Assembly: GCA_944990035.1 (NCBI GenBank)
Contig: CALYLX010000100.1
Span: forward strand, 609,525 to 673,524
Source: Clitopilus passeckerianus
Taxonomy: Eukaryota; Basidiomycota; Agaricomycetes; Agaricales; Entolomataceae
Direction: 5' to 3'
Length of the DNA: 64,000 bases
In this document: piece after piece, positions 22,095 to 34,944 of the stretch
Numbering within the stretch: the stretch's first letter is position 1
Layout: the number at the start of each line of letters is the position of its first letter
Notes under the pieces: generated by a model
The model's database searches: none
Told to the model about the DNA's origin: nothing
What the model saw: the letters and a program-made list of their open reading frames with translations, nothing else
Position numbers and translations under genes: made by a program

Positions 22095-24841
22095 ATGTCA
22101 GCCGACGAAAAGCACACTGATGAGGGTGCTTCTAAACCTACTGTCGACCATCCTTCTGTGCAGACACGAATCCAGGGCGTATGGAAGGTCTTAACCCTGA
22201 AGGAAACGTTCTCCCTGAAACCGACGAAATGGTTGGATTGGAACAAGTACATCGACACCATACCCAGCATGCGGCGATTCATGAAAGACGTCTACGCACT
22301 CGATCCAACTCTCGTTTGCCTGTACCTGTTCGCTCGGGCTTGGAAGGCAGTCGAACCTGGCATTACAGTATACATTACAAGCCAATTGTTTTCCACAGTG
22401 AGATACTGTTCCCCTCCCCCATGTACCAAGAGAATCTGAACCTCCCTCTAGATCGAAGATTATCTTCGTGAGGGCAAAGGTGATGGATGGGCAATCGGAC
22501 GAGCTATCTTCTTTGAATTGTGCTCAATTATCATGACATCACTGTCCACCTGCGGAGAGTATGTCGCGTTCTATTAGACCTTCTGTTTTTCTTCCAGCTG
22601 CTAAGCGCCTTCCCAGGCGATGGGTTGCTCCAAAACTTCAGGTCCGAACTCGGCAGTTCTTCGAAGACCGCTGGTTCAGAGGTCAGTGACGTAAAGTGAC
22701 TTACCCCGGCCATGACGCGCTAACGGCATTGTACAGAGAACCTGCGATACGATGTGCAAACTCTCATGTGTGAGTAAACCGTTAGTTCGGTCCGTTCGTG
22801 TGACTGATATGCTATACAAAGATTCCAAAAAACACAGTGGGAATGCTATGGAAGCGTGGCAGTCATTCCAGGGAGTAATAGAAACCATTAGCAATATGCT
22901 AGGTTTAATCACCATCCTGTCTTCGATGTTCTTCAACCACCATGGAGGCCCCCTATTCACGTTGGTCTGCCTTATCTATCCCATCCTGACGGGGAATGGC
23001 CAATACGGTCAAATCCAGCGTGAGTTCGGCAGATCTCCACGTTGCTTACACTGTCTGATCCACATTTCCAGCGATGATTGTATACTCGGACAATACAGAT
23101 TATCTGAGATCGCAAGCGTTGAGGCGTCTGGTTGATCCAGACTTTAGAGAAGATATCGTTACAAGCAACGTTGCGGAACATATCCTGAAAGGTAGAGGAC
23201 AGAATTTATCTGGGTGCCTTGCACAGGCTGATTACTGCCGCAGAGTATACTCAAGCACGAGCTGCGCTGGGAGATCGGGACAAAGAGTTCTCGTTCTTTG
23301 ATCGTCCTAATGATCCTATACAAGAGATCATGCAAAATGTGGCGAACAATTTGCCCGTAGTAAGCCCCACATGCCAGTCGCGCGTTCTCTCGCTGAACCG
23401 TGGCCAGATGTACTTCGCCATCCGTGCCGTCCTCAGCCCGGGGTCGTTCACTTTATCCGCTCTCGCTATCCTACGGCAACAGTCTTCGGTTCTCCGCTTC
23501 AACGTGTACATGTGCTTCTCCCTGTTCTCCTCAATCTCGAGAACATTCGACCAGATAAGGTTCCTATACACGGTAGAAGCCCCTCGTCTCAAAGACGGAA
23601 ATCAAGATTATCAGCCCTCGACAGGACATGGCATGTCTTTTGAGTTACGGTATGCAAGATTTCCCGTATTGCGAAATAAAGAGAGAATTTGACTGATTCG
23701 GGGACAGGAACGTTGCTTTCGACTATCCGGGATCAAAAACGAAAGTTGGAGCTTTAGACGGTATTTCGTTGAAGATCGACCCTGGCCAACTGGTAGTCAT
23801 CGTTGGTTCTAATGGGAGTGGGAAATCAACTCTCATCAAACTCCTCACCAGGATGTATGATGTGACCTCTGGCGAAATCCTGGTCGATGGCGTTCCAATC
23901 CAGAACTACAAAATGGCGGATCTTCATTCGGCGACGGCAATCCTCACCCAGAATCATAGTATCTATCCACTTTCACTGGCAGAAAACATTGGCATGGGCT
24001 TCGCTGATCGTCTTCATGATGTCGATATGATTCATGAATCTACCAAGAAGGGAGGAGCAGATGAGTTGATTGCGAAGTTGAAGGATGGACTTCAGACCAA
24101 CATCGATCCTATTAAGACTGCCTGGGGCTATGAGCTCGATAATTCGAAACATTCCTTGCTTCAAGATATCTTGGATACATTGGAACTACCAGCGCAAGTG
24201 TCTGGTGCGTTTTTAGAATTCATCTCCAAATCGTCCCGTTCTAAGCCATGTACTTCCTAGGCGGTGAAAGACAACGAATTGTGGCGTAAGTATTTGTGGA
24301 TTCATGACATACTATCATCCTGACACTGCTTGCGTCCTCCAGCTCCCGAGCATTCATGCGTTTGCAGTCTCCGAATGTCAATTTCGTGGCAGTTGATGAA
24401 CCGAGTTCAGCTCTTGATCCGAGGGGAGAATTGCAGCTCTTTGATAAGTTACGAGCAGAGGCGGTGGGGAAAACCATGATCTTTGTGACACATCGGTTTG
24501 GGCACCTCACGAAGTTCGCGGATCTGATCATGTAGGCGCCTCATCTGCACTCTTTGCTCGCTCGGCCTCAGCGCTGATGGATCTTTGTTTCTTTGCTAGA
24601 TGCATGAAAGACGGGAAGATTGCCGAGTTGGGAAAACATCAGGATCTACTCAACTTAGACGGAGAGTATGCCACTTTGTACAAGATCCAAGCGCAGGCAT
24701 TCACTAACGACACCGTTGAAAACGAGAAGGTGAGCCAATGCCCCCTATGACCGATGTCTGGTCTTGACTGATAACATCACATCTCAGAAAAGGCCAAGCA
24801 CTCCACCTGATTCAGATTTGAGTGTGGAAGGGGATTCATGA
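22095..24841 (+). CDS. ABC half-transporter (one membrane domain plus one ATPase domain)
   Basis: Starts MSADEKHTDEGASKPTVDHP and runs through about ten exons to GDS-stop at 24841. The first half is the membrane domain, with hydrophobic stretches such as TLVCLYLFARAWK, MLGLITILSSMFF and LFTLVCLIYPIL. The ATPase domain has VVIVGSNGSGKSTLIKLL (Walker A), a Q-loop in AILTQNHSIYP, the signature VSGGERQRIVA (split by an intron near 24260-24300), NVNFVAVDEPSSALDP (Walker B and D-loop) and IFVTHRFGH (H-loop). All ATPase motifs are intact. A half-transporter must pair with itself or a partner. It belongs to a fungal group of soft HlyB/MsbA-like half transporters; the cargo is unknown. Confidence 0.85.
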
Positions 24842-25268
24842 GCTCGTGTTTTCAAGAATTTAGAGCTTTCGGAGGAGGTGGATTCTTGCGTCGATATGAT
24901 CCCCAAAAGGACCCAATTGGCCATAACGGAAAAGGACGTTCTGCTCTACGACTATAGACTATACTTGGGACTACTCCCTCTCTCAGTGTGTATCGGGACA
25001 CTCGTATTAGATGTTGATGTACGTTACAGCACAATGAATGGTGTTACTATGATATTGAATGGAGAGACATTAAATGAATGAACATCCTGTGATTGGATTC
25101 GACTGTTGGCAAGTTGCATAGATAGATAAATCCGTGGTAAATGCTAGGAAGTGCCTTGGTAGTATGATACAATAGGAAATGCTGCCAAGAAGTCCTGAAT
25201 GCCGAGATTTGAAAATATAGCCAATAACACGAGGACCCGGGAGCCAGCTCGGTATCCAGTCCCCAAAC

Positions 25269-26689
25269 CTATATCGGACTGTACACCGGCGGTAGCTCGA
25301 CTCTTTTCCGCCTCGCAGTGTGCGCAAGAATGACGTCCGGCGCCCTTACGCCACTGTCCACATGTTGTCTGGGAGGAGGCGAAGGAGAAGGGTCGTCCTC
25401 TGTCTCTGGCATTCCCAAGCTGACAGCCTCCGATGGTGGTACAATCTCTATGTGCAGGGAACCGTCTCTCACGCGCTGGTGTGAGGCCGAATGTGACGAT
25501 GTAAGGCTCGGAGATATTGAGGTCGAGGAATGCGCAGTTGTTGGCCGGGATGAGCGCGCAGGGAGCGTGGTCATAGGTATCGATATCGGAGGTATTATGG
25601 GAGGCTGTGCGCCTGGTGGTAGCCCAATATTGCCCCCGGTGACGGTGGAGGAACTTTGACCCGTGCTTTCTGTTCGGGAGCGTCCAGTTGGCGGACGTGA
25701 GTCGAAGTCAACGTGGGTTGTAGCCATCGATTTCCGGTTATTGGGGGGAGGCCCTCGAACGAATAGGTTCGGATCGAATGTAAGGCGTTCTGAAGAACTT
25801 GCAGCCGCTAGTTGTGAGGATGAAGTTGAGGGGTCCATGACATGATGGGAGAGAAGAAAGGGTTCTATGGAGGTCTGCCTCTTGTGAGCTGATGAAGAAC
25901 GAAGAACAACATCAGAAAAATGTAAACGGTGATGCAACAATATAGTGAAACTCACACTTTCTCTTTTCTCCAAAAATATCTGGTGGTGCTTCTCGTTTCA
26001 TCCGATACCAAAGCAAGAAGACGTAGGCAGCGCCAAGCAAAAAGAACAACCCTCCGATCACGATTCCGACTATTGCTCCGACAGGAATAGAGGGGCCGCT
26101 TCCGTGGCTATCATTTGGTTGTGGTAGATTCACGTTGGAATCGATGGACGTTGGAACACTTGGGTCATCGACCAGAAAGTAGTCAAACCATATCGATCCT
26201 TCCGTTAATGAGCTGGGATCTATACCGGGATTTGTTTTATGCATTGTTATGTCAAGTGTGCTGTTTACCGTGAGTTATGGACTGGCTCTAAGGTACAGTT
26301 GACTTACTGTTGCCCGAACGCCATTCCTTTCTTGATCCAGAACTGCTGTCGTGTTGCATCGCCTGCTGTGGGCGGCGTGGTGACCTGGGCTGGTGCTGCT
26401 CCATCGACGGAGTAATTTGTGACAACACCCTCTGAGTTGAGATCAAACAGCCCAAAGACCGCTATGAAAGAACCTACGCCAGAATTAGAACACAAAAACT
26501 CCAATAAGGTCGCTCTGAGACCGCCTGCATAGCGTACACACCTTTGAAATTTACCCTCAACGAGTCACCTTTTTCCATCGAATACGAAAGTGTGCCGTTG
26601 TATTGATTCGAATCTCCCGTAACAACCCAGTTTCCGTCAGGAACAACCCTCGAGGTATCAGCATCGTCAATGCGTCGGATGGTGGCCAT
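25269..26689 (-). CDS. Single-pass membrane protein with Ser/Thr/Pro-rich cytoplasmic tail
   Basis: Typical agaricomycete layout of this type. The extracellular part (RRIDDADTSRVVPDGNWV, YNGTLSYSMEKGDSLRVNFK, FGLFDLNSEGVVTNYSVDG) resembles the beta-sandwich-like ectodomain of this family. One transmembrane helix follows (IPVGAIVGIVIGGLFFLLGA) with a stop-transfer (WYRMKREAPP), then a long disordered tail with many Ser, Thr and Pro ending PPVYSPI. Four or so exons. I could not see a clean signal peptide: the ATG at 26689 begins MATIRRID, and upstream is a CGA/CGT repeat with a hydrophobic stretch in another frame, so the true start may lie upstream in another exon. Function unknown; a surface sensor is one possibility. 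Confidence 0.7.
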
Positions 26690-27553
26690 CGTCGTCGTCG
26701 TCGGGGGAAACGAATAGGAAAGGCCGCAGCAAGCAAGGCGCCGTCAAGCATTAAGTAGGTGGAAATTGAATCTCCAGCATAGTCATCAGAGCGGCCCTGA
26801 TCGGAGGGCACTGTCGAGTTGTTTTGCTTGTTGGAGATCCAAGCTCAGGGTCCAGCGTTCTAACATGACCGTTCCATTTGCTGGGTCGACGTCAGTCCGG
26901 TGCTACCCGCCAAGTTGGTAATATAAGCCGGCAAAAATGGGCTTGTGTACCAGTCATGTTAGATCAGAAAGCGAAAGAAACGGTGTCATATCCCCGGATT
27001 GGGAGCCAAAGGTGGCGTTTGGGGGATGGTGTCCAGCCTGTCTCACAGAAATGAAAAAGAGAAAACAATAGTAAGCAAGACGGAGTAGTCTACTACCTTG
27101 GGGCCATTCCTAGTGAGCATTACTGCGAAAGGTAGTGATCATCATAACGTCTGTACCTGGCACGCCACTACTCCTTCAGCGCGTCAGGACTGATTGATCC
27201 TCTAGATTCGTCAGAACAACCCCCGTGCAAAGAATGAACGAAGACGCAAGATCAGGTCTGGTTTCTGAACAATCGGCCTACCGATAACGCCGTGTTCGGG
27301 ATCAGAGGACATTGACAGAATCATTGCCTATCTTTTCAACCTACCATTTGGTTGCAGTTCAGTACATCTCATAGTGACAGTGACAGGTAGAACGTCATTA
27401 TCTTGGGTCAATCCGAAACAAGTGGGTATGGCATATCAACAGGGTTCCAGAGCAAATTAATATTCTGTACTGTATAATGGTCGAAAAGAGTACAAGGCGG
27501 CGTTCACGAGGAGTGAGAGAGAATTCCCATTCATCCGGCAGCGTCCCGATGCC
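26690..27553. other. Intergenic region
   Basis: Upstream of the membrane-protein gene and downstream of the first hemerythrin-like gene. Includes a short GTC/GAC trinucleotide run at about 26690-26702. No credible gene seen. Confidence 0.5.
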
Positions 27554-28498
27554 TTATGACAGGGCATACGGGGAATACTTCCAGTACCTGCAATCATGCA
27601 TAGGTCAGTCACGGCCAGCGCCATACAGCAGAGCTCAACTACTCACCCTGAGTACTTGCGGGCGATAATCCATGGGATGACGAATTTCCGTAGAACCCAC
27701 GGAAAACCGGGCCAGTGAGGCTTGATATTAGGTGGAATATGCCTAAAAGACGGGATTAATAAGCGACCGGCCCAATTTTGCGAAGTGGTGTCAATATGGC
27801 CTACCCAACTACCCAAGGCAAAAGCAACGATGATTCTCCATGCGACTTGGCATAGGTCTCAAGTTCGACGTTCATCTTCTTGAGTTCAGCCGGTTGGAAT
27901 CCGGCTTCCTTGATTTTAGAACCCTTGATATGTTCGACTTCGTCATCGAGGTGAGAGAACTGGCATGAAAGTCAGCTACTGCAATTTTGCCTTTCAATAC
28001 GTCTAAGTATAACTTACCAGGACATCCTTGAGCTCTTCCATCTGAGTCTTCATCTTCTCAGCATCGAATTTGCTAGGGTCAGCTTTTGCCTCCCGTACGC
28101 TTGCCTCTAAGGAGTCCAAGGCGGTATGAATCAGCTTGTGCGCCTCAGCCTCCCCACTAAAGTCCATTTTCCGGTTCAAGAAGGGGAACACTACGACTTC
28201 CTGCGATTGAGAATGAGGGAAGTGCTCTTCCAGGAGGCAACCATTCGCATACCTCGCTCGTGTGGTGGGAATCGATGGCCTGCACGAATGCATCACAGTA
28301 TCCAATGAAATTTGGAACATCATCTTTGGGTGGATTCTCGAGGTGGCGCAGAATGCTGTTAAAGGCCGTTTTGAACACGTTATGAGCTAGAGCCCTGTCA
28401 GCCAATCACCGCCTCCCTATTTGGAAGCCACCATGCTTACCATGTACCATCTGCCAATGCAGCATGTCGTAGACATCATTAGGAGGAGCAACAGACAT
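27554..28498 (-). CDS. Hemerythrin-like (HHE cation-binding) protein, copy 1
   Basis: Begins MSVAPPNDVYDMLHWQMVH at 28498. The four-helix hemerythrin/HHE domain has the metal-ligand pattern spread over short exons: AHNVFKTAF, IDSHHTSEEVVVFPFL, AEAHKLIHTALD and, after the next intron, SHLDDEVEHI. The C-terminal part WPGFPWVLRKFVIPWIIARK and a short last exon YWKYSPYALS are outside the core domain but are almost the same in copy 2. Such proteins bind di-iron and, in fungi, are largely uncharacterised; oxygen or redox binding is the usual guess. It lies next to the synthetase gene in the same direction, with about 340 bp between them. Confidence 0.85.
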
Positions 28499-28834
28499 AT
28501 CTTTCCTGGCTTGAAGAAGGCAAGAGAGAGCAGGTGAAGGTCCTGCATGTTAAGGCAGCGTATTTAACTGGCATGTCCCTGGTGTGAGCGCCAAGCTGAA
28601 ACCAAGCGTTGTGATATTATTGGCCTAGTGCTGATCGTCATGGTCGGTTGTAAATGTTTGAACGGCATGAGCGTAAAGACTGCGGTCACGGTCAAGGACG
28701 GCATTCAGCTGACTCATCAATGGTCTGTTGTGACCGCTGATGATAGTCAACGATAATGCAACAGAGTTGATTGGTTGTCGACACGTCGGATATCGTAATT
28801 GAAATCGTAAAGAAGGATACAAATTTGTACATGA

Positions 28835-31800
28835 CTATAGGATAGAAAACCTCAGACGGTTGAGAACTGGGCGAATAAATTTAAAGATGCCCGAATGTTC
28901 TGGGGCTAAAGATGGGCTCCCGAGATTGAGATCAACCTCATTCTTCTGGCCCGACGCCAGCGACTCTGCCCTATGAATAGCCGACCTCATACGAGGAGCA
29001 AAGGATTGATAGTTCTCCTGTGACAGCATGGTGTAATGCTCGCCGCTCACGTCAACCATCTCGAAGTGAGGACCAACGAAGTCTTCCCATTTGGACAGGC
29101 GATCGCGCTTGTACGTCTCGCGAGTTCCCATGGACGGGAGGGGCGTGGCGCAAAAGACAGTCGCTAAGGTCTCGATGAGTCCTTTGGATGGTTCGTACGT
29201 CCGGCCTAAGTGAGAAATTACTCACGTGTGAGCAGCATGCCTCTGTGAAGTTGGTGTGGGGTAGCACTTACCCGTAGCTGAAACATGATAGGCGACGTTA
29301 GCCCAACGGACGCATTCCTCCTCCGACAACTGGAGTTCAGCCAATCTCTTCTGGCCGCTATGCTTTAAAGCCCAAGAAACGATTTCGGCGGCGTTGGACG
29401 GTACAGCCTCGGAGAGAATGGTCGGGAAAGCCTGCAGAAGTGAGGCCTTGAACGATGTAAATTCATCTTGAGTTATGAGAGCGAGGAACATGAGGAGATT
29501 CATACTGAAAATGGAGCTATGATTAGTCGTGGTTACGCCAATCAAAAAGTATGAGGTGCGTACAATGTTTCTGCCCATACCAGCTCCCGGATCCTGAATT
29601 GGATGAAAGGCGGTATGTTCAGAATACCAACCCAGAGCACCGCGCCACCCTTACGTTCCAGGGCCTTCGCGACCTCAACAGCGATAATGCCTCCGAAACT
29701 ATACCCGGCGATAAGGTAAGGGCCTGAAGGATTCTCTTTCTGGATACATGCCAAGTATATATCAACCATCTCCTCCATGGAGTGTGGAGGATCTTCGCCA
29801 GCTTCAAACCCTCTAGCTCGGAGGGCAAAGATCGGCCTATCGTCATCAAGAACTCTTGCAAGATTCATGAAAACGAGGACTTCGCCGACCCCGGGGTGAA
29901 CGAGGAAGAGAGGAGGTTTCGATCCGGCAGCCTGTAGGCAGACCATGGGGTTGTAGGCTGCATTGGGTGGAGCCAATTTACGATGCAGCAATTGGTCCAA
30001 ATAGGCCGAGAGATCGCGGAGTATTGGTTGTTGTAATAGTTCGATGGTGGGTATTTCGACATCGAGAGCTTCCTGGAGGTAATGCTTGAGTCGGATGAGA
30101 TGCATCGAGGTGGCGCCGACATCGAATAGATTTAAAGACAGGTCTGGCTGCTCCATGTCGAGCCCGAAGATAATACGGACACCTTCCACGAGAACTTCCT
30201 CCACTTTGGTCAAAGTCTGACCATTCGAACTGGCCGACTGCTTTGATGAAGCCTGTCGAAGGTGCTCCTCGATGACTGTGAACTTGCCCTGCTCGTACGC
30301 CTTGGAAAGAGCGCTCCTTGAAACCTTGCCGAGGGCAGTCTTGACGAAATAGGTAGCTGGGAGTGGCAACACCACTAGCGGTGCCCCAGAACAAAACACG
30401 CTGCAGGCGCTCCGGATGCCCTTGTTGGTAGCAAGGAGCTTCTGTGTCGAATCGTAGCCAAGAGTGGCGTCGATAATGGTTTGTGCATCGATAGTGGAAT
30501 GTTTGTAAAACACCGCGTAGGACTCCGTGTCTGCTCCAGCAGGTCTCACTGCGGTAACGAAGACAAACGAGCTCAAGACGCCATCGATGTTGGAGAATTC
30601 GACATGGTGCTCGATGTCGACGCTGGGATGTTTGACACCATTCACGTTGATGTCATCCTTGGACCTTCCTAGCATATGGAGGAACCCGCGCTCGTCAATA
30701 AGTGCGAGGTCGCCTGTGATGAACCAATCATCGGCGGTGAACGATGACTTGGTCGCAGGCTCGTTGGCATAATAGCGAGGAAAAACGGAGGTGCCATTGA
30801 GTTGGAGTTGACCAGGTGTATTGGGCGGAAGGGGAAGGCAAGCATCGGGATCGACCACCCTCATGGACAAGCCGCGGCAAGGGGTTCCCAAGGAGAGGTA
30901 CGCTTCTTTACTAGTCTCTGGAAGCACCTTGGGGATGGGGTCCGTATTGTATATTGATCCAGCCTGTCGATATTTGTCAGTCAGAGCGAGGACTGAACGA
31001 CTATGAGACAACACCTACTCCAGTTTCAGTCATACCAAATCCGGCTCGCAGGACGTCGCGAGATGCGCCACACCGTTCGAGGATATCAGCGAACTCGATC
31101 GCAGTTTTCACCGGATTAGCTTCGCCACCAGATATAAATGCACGTAGTGATGACAGATCAGGAGGATCGTCTGAACTGTCGATCGTGCTGTCCCTGCAAA
31201 TCTGTCCTAATAGGAAGTTGGGGCTGAACGTATAGGTGATCCGGTATCGAGAACACCAATCAAGAATATTTCTCGGTTTCTTCAGAACGGCGGCGGGAGA
31301 TATTTGGTGTTGACTGAACTTGGTGTAAGCATCTAAGTGATTGATGAAACGAAAAACACATACGAGGCTCCAGTCCAGATCGCATGAAGGTGGGCCTCGG
31401 TGACATTGGCGACGTGATCGAAGTTGATCCAATTGAAGAAAGCGCCACGATGGTCAGTGTTGTGCTTGATGGCTTTGCCCTTGATTGACGATAGCATGAC
31501 TGAATGTGTCAACACGACAGCTTTGGAGTTGCCAGTCGATCCGGACGTAAGCATGAGTGCCACCGTCTCATCTGGAGAGGGCAGTGGCTCAGGCACTCTC
31601 AAATCTGCCTGCGAGAAACTCAGCGAAGAACTGAGGATGTCGTCTGCAACCAGTGTTCTAAAACCTGGGACGAGCTGATTAACCAACTCCAATGTTTCTT
31701 GTCTTGCAACGAGAATAGGTTGATGAAAAAGGCCATTGAGGTGAAGCAGAAGCGCCGACTGTCGGGACGGATCAGGATGAAACGGAGGCGTTGGACAGAT

Positions 31801-32140
31801 TGGGATTCGGGCTGGAAGAGTGTGCATATGAGCAATCGTTGATATGTCAGGGTAAGTACGGGTACCCACCTAGACAGCATCCCCAAAAGAATGCAATGTG
31901 GGTTCTTTGGTCGCTAAAGTTTGTTACAACGATATCTTGACCACCTCCTCGGATACCTTGAGAGAGGAGTGAATCGGCGATGCCTCTTGCCATTAGGAAC
32001 AGGGCTTCAAGTGTCAGGGTCTCCACTTGGTCACCATTGTCATCAAGAAAGTATAGACTACCGCCATTCTCATTCGCTCGTTGAACAAGCAGCTCTGGCA
32101 GTGTGGTCGGTTCAACTTGAAGAAGCAAGGTAGGATCCAT
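28835..32140 (-). CDS. NRPS-like synthetase, A-T-TE (aryl-pyruvate quinone-synthetase type)
   Basis: Three-domain enzyme of roughly 950 residues without condensation domain, the layout of atromentin and terrequinone synthetases (AtrA, TdiA), which join two aryl-pyruvates. Adenylation domain: VALMLTSGSTGNSKAVVLTH (A3), FFNWINFDHVANVTEAHLHA (typical of this group), GFGMTETG (A5), WFITGDLALID (A7), LGKVSRSAL (A10). Carrier domain: FDVGATSMHLIRLK, with Ser as the phosphopantetheine site. Thioesterase: PLFLVHPGVGEVLVFMNLA, nucleophile in IAGYSFGGIIAVEVA, and GEHYTML for the catalytic His. About seven exons from ATG 32140 to FSIL-stop at 28835. The substrate and product (benzoquinone, furanone or other) cannot be read from the sequence. 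It is divergently placed from the O-methyltransferase. Confidence 0.88.
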
Positions 32141-32868
32141 GATTGTGGGACTGTGACCAAGTTGGAATATTTGCAGGCGTCATGTCGCCACTATCATTTA
32201 AGGAGAACATCTAGCCACTATCCTGTGTGAAAGCATAGCCTGCTTGGGTCCACACAAATGGTTATCTTGCATCACCATTTCGTTACAGGTGCACTGGCAG
32301 ATGGATGGCGCAAATAGACTTGGGGCTTATGTAATCGGCGGGCCATGCAGCCTGCGAAATTTGTGGCGTCCAATCGGACCATCGTCTTTGCAACACTCTC
32401 CGCCAACGACACGATTGAACCAAGGCTTTTGCCTTTTTGAAGCATCTGATTGGCAATAATCTGTGAAACTCTCAGGACGGTGATGAACTTCATGAGAAGA
32501 ATTAGCCCAACATGCAAGTTATGTGATGAAGAAAGTTCTGGACGTTGATCATGTTCAACAGAATTCCAGGATGAGCGCAGTCACTATCCGCCATGGAATT
32601 AGCCTCTGCCAGGAACGTAGACTCGTATTTGCCTTTACGGAAGCCATTGACTCACCCGAGATGCCGACTGGCTTTGGCATCGTTGATGAACCTGTTCTCC
32701 ATGTCCATTCGGCGACCCGTCACCCAACTGACTTGGCCAGATTATACATCTCATGGCGAAAGAACTAAGGTTTTTCTCGCTCTTTCATCACTGCGAGACC
32801 AGCTTTAAACCTTTAAAACCCACTGCAACCGCCGCTGGCAGCGACCTCAAACCAAGCCCAACCCTAGT
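32141..32868. other. Divergent intergenic region of the synthetase and methyltransferase genes
   Basis: About 730 bp between two divergently read genes, suited to a shared bidirectional promoter. The open frames in it (32523-32768, 32272-32517) look non-coding. Confidence 0.5.
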
Positions 32869-34509
32869 ATGGCGTCGCCTCCCGAACTTGTTAATCAGTT
32901 GCAACAACTTGTGACTTCTGTCTACTCAGAGAAACAACCATCAAGAGATGCATTCGACCTGTACAAGGCTAAACATACCATGGCAAGCATGTGTCACTCG
33001 TTGCTGAGAGCTATCCAAGGGCCGCAAGAGTATACTGCAATTCTCGCAGGTGAGCATCAAGCATCTACCTTCTTCGAACACCGGAACTGGACTGACGGAT
33101 ACTTTGATCAGCTTCCTGCCAAGAATCTGCAGCACTTCACCTGGTGACATCTCTAGGTGTCGCCGATTTGATTGCCGCATCTCCTGAGGGACGAATGAGC
33201 GTCAAAGACCTCTGTACTGCGACCAAGACGGAGAAGAAGTTCCTTGGTCAGCTCCTGTTGGCTCCAGAGGAAAGTCAACATCACTGACGACTGAGTCTCA
33301 TCTAGAGATTGCCCTCAGCTGCCTTCACTATCACGGATATTTTAATCGAAATGTGAACGGGGATTCGGAGCTCTATTCAAACAACAGCTTCAGCGACTTT
33401 CTCCGCAAAAATGGAGGTTCTCATGGTGAAAACAGTATGGTTGATGCAATCGGTTTTGCGTATGTTCTGATATTGATGTTTACCTTCAAACTTGACTGAC
33501 AGCTGCCTCTGATTAGTGCTGATGAGGGCGCAAAAGCTGCTACCCACATCGTCGACGCGGCACAATCCGATAATCCGGATGAAAGTGCAGCAAAGCTTGC
33601 TCTTGGCTTCTCTGGGTCCATCTTCGAATGGATGGCTAGCCCAGGCAACCAATGGCGTGGACAGCGCCTAGGAAAGGCCATGGTCCAGCTCCATCAGATG
33701 GCGAATCCTGGTACAGGCGAAGGTGCGTCGCTGCCGTTCAGCATTTCTGTGGTTATCTCATCCGCCCTGTAGATTACCCCTGGGAGAAGCTTACCACCCC
33801 AATTATCGATGTTGGTGGAGGGCTTGGATCATTCGAAGTCATGCTGTTCGCTTTCCCGAAGAACAAGGATCTGAAGTTCAAGTTGTTCGATATCCCGGAT
33901 ACAATCGCGAATGCTAAGAAGGCACGTTATTTCTATACGTGTGATGTCTTGGCGAAGTTCAATAACAAACATTCTGACAGGCATGGAGCGATAAGCCGCA
34001 ATGGATGCAAGATCGTATCGACTTCATTGCAGGAGATTTCCTCAAGCCTGCGCCAGAAGATAGCAAGATACCTGCTCCTTGCAACGGTGCTGGCACCTAC
34101 GTGATTAGACATGTCCTCTTTGACTGGGAAGACCATCAAGTGAGCCTCAATCATTGACATTCCCAGGTTAATCTGATTTGCCCTCAGGTCGTAAACATCC
34201 TCAAGAATGTTCGTAATGCAATCCTCGCGCCTCCTACGACGACTGCTCCGAAACTGGTCATTGTAGAAATGCTGTTGAAGGGAGACTCCACGCGTTTCGC
34301 ACATTCTGCCTCGCTTCAGGTTTTAGCCTTAGGAGGAGGGTATACACGCACAGAAGGTGAGATTATCAGGCTTTCACAACATGAAATTCTAACATCGCCA
34401 TACAGGTGATATGCGAAGGCTCATCGAAGAGGCTGGCTTCGTTGTCGAGAATGTGCATGAAGTTAGAGGCGTGGACTTCATCTTGGAAGTGAAGCCAACT
34501 GCATCCTAA
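32869..34509 (+). CDS. SAM-dependent O-methyltransferase (COMT-like)
   Basis: Begins MASPPELVNQLQQLVTSVYS and has at least eight exons ending DFILEVKPTAS at 34509. The N-terminal winged-helix dimerisation part includes VADLIAASPEGRMSVKDLCT. The SAM-binding motif is PIIDVGGGLGSFEVML, followed by FKLFDIPDTI and DFIAGDFLKPAP. Near the usual catalytic site the sequence is YVIRHVLFDWEDHQ, where most members have LHDW; the His expected as general base is Phe here. The late strand KLVIVEMLL and the C-terminus LIEEAGFVVENVHEV are normal. It starts divergently from the synthetase and is followed by the P450, so it is probably the tailoring methyltransferase of the pathway, with activity in some doubt. 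Confidence 0.85.
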
Positions 34510-34944
34510 CCTATGTCATCTTACCACTTAGCATTCGCCTTCCCGTACCTTCTTCTGCCCATAACAGTTGCCCAATACAAATTTTTGAAGAATGCTGAAA
34601 CCCTCCTTGTGTTCGGCAGCGTTATCCAGTCGTGTCAATCCAGAACCAACCCACATCGTACGCCGAACTGATCGCCCTTCAACCTGTGTCGAACGAGCTT
34701 GTTTTGTGGGCGATCGTGCCTGACGAAAGCTTTCATCATTTCTGGGACCACAAATAGCGCACGAAGATGCTTACCGCCAATCTCTGATCGAATGAGCCAC
34801 AACTCCTTTGGTCGGCGCCCCAGATATTTTCTTGTCACTGGTCAGGCGATTGATGAACTCATTTCTGTCGAAGATGAAGGCAATGGTGCCCGTCAGCCAT
34901 ACATAATACACTAAGGCTTCCAGAACTCGATCCTTAGCAGAGTC

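Noticed and set aside
28835..32140. Full polyketide synthase or classical NRPS
   Set aside because: There is no ketosynthase, acyltransferase or condensation motif; only adenylation, carrier and thioesterase motifs are present.
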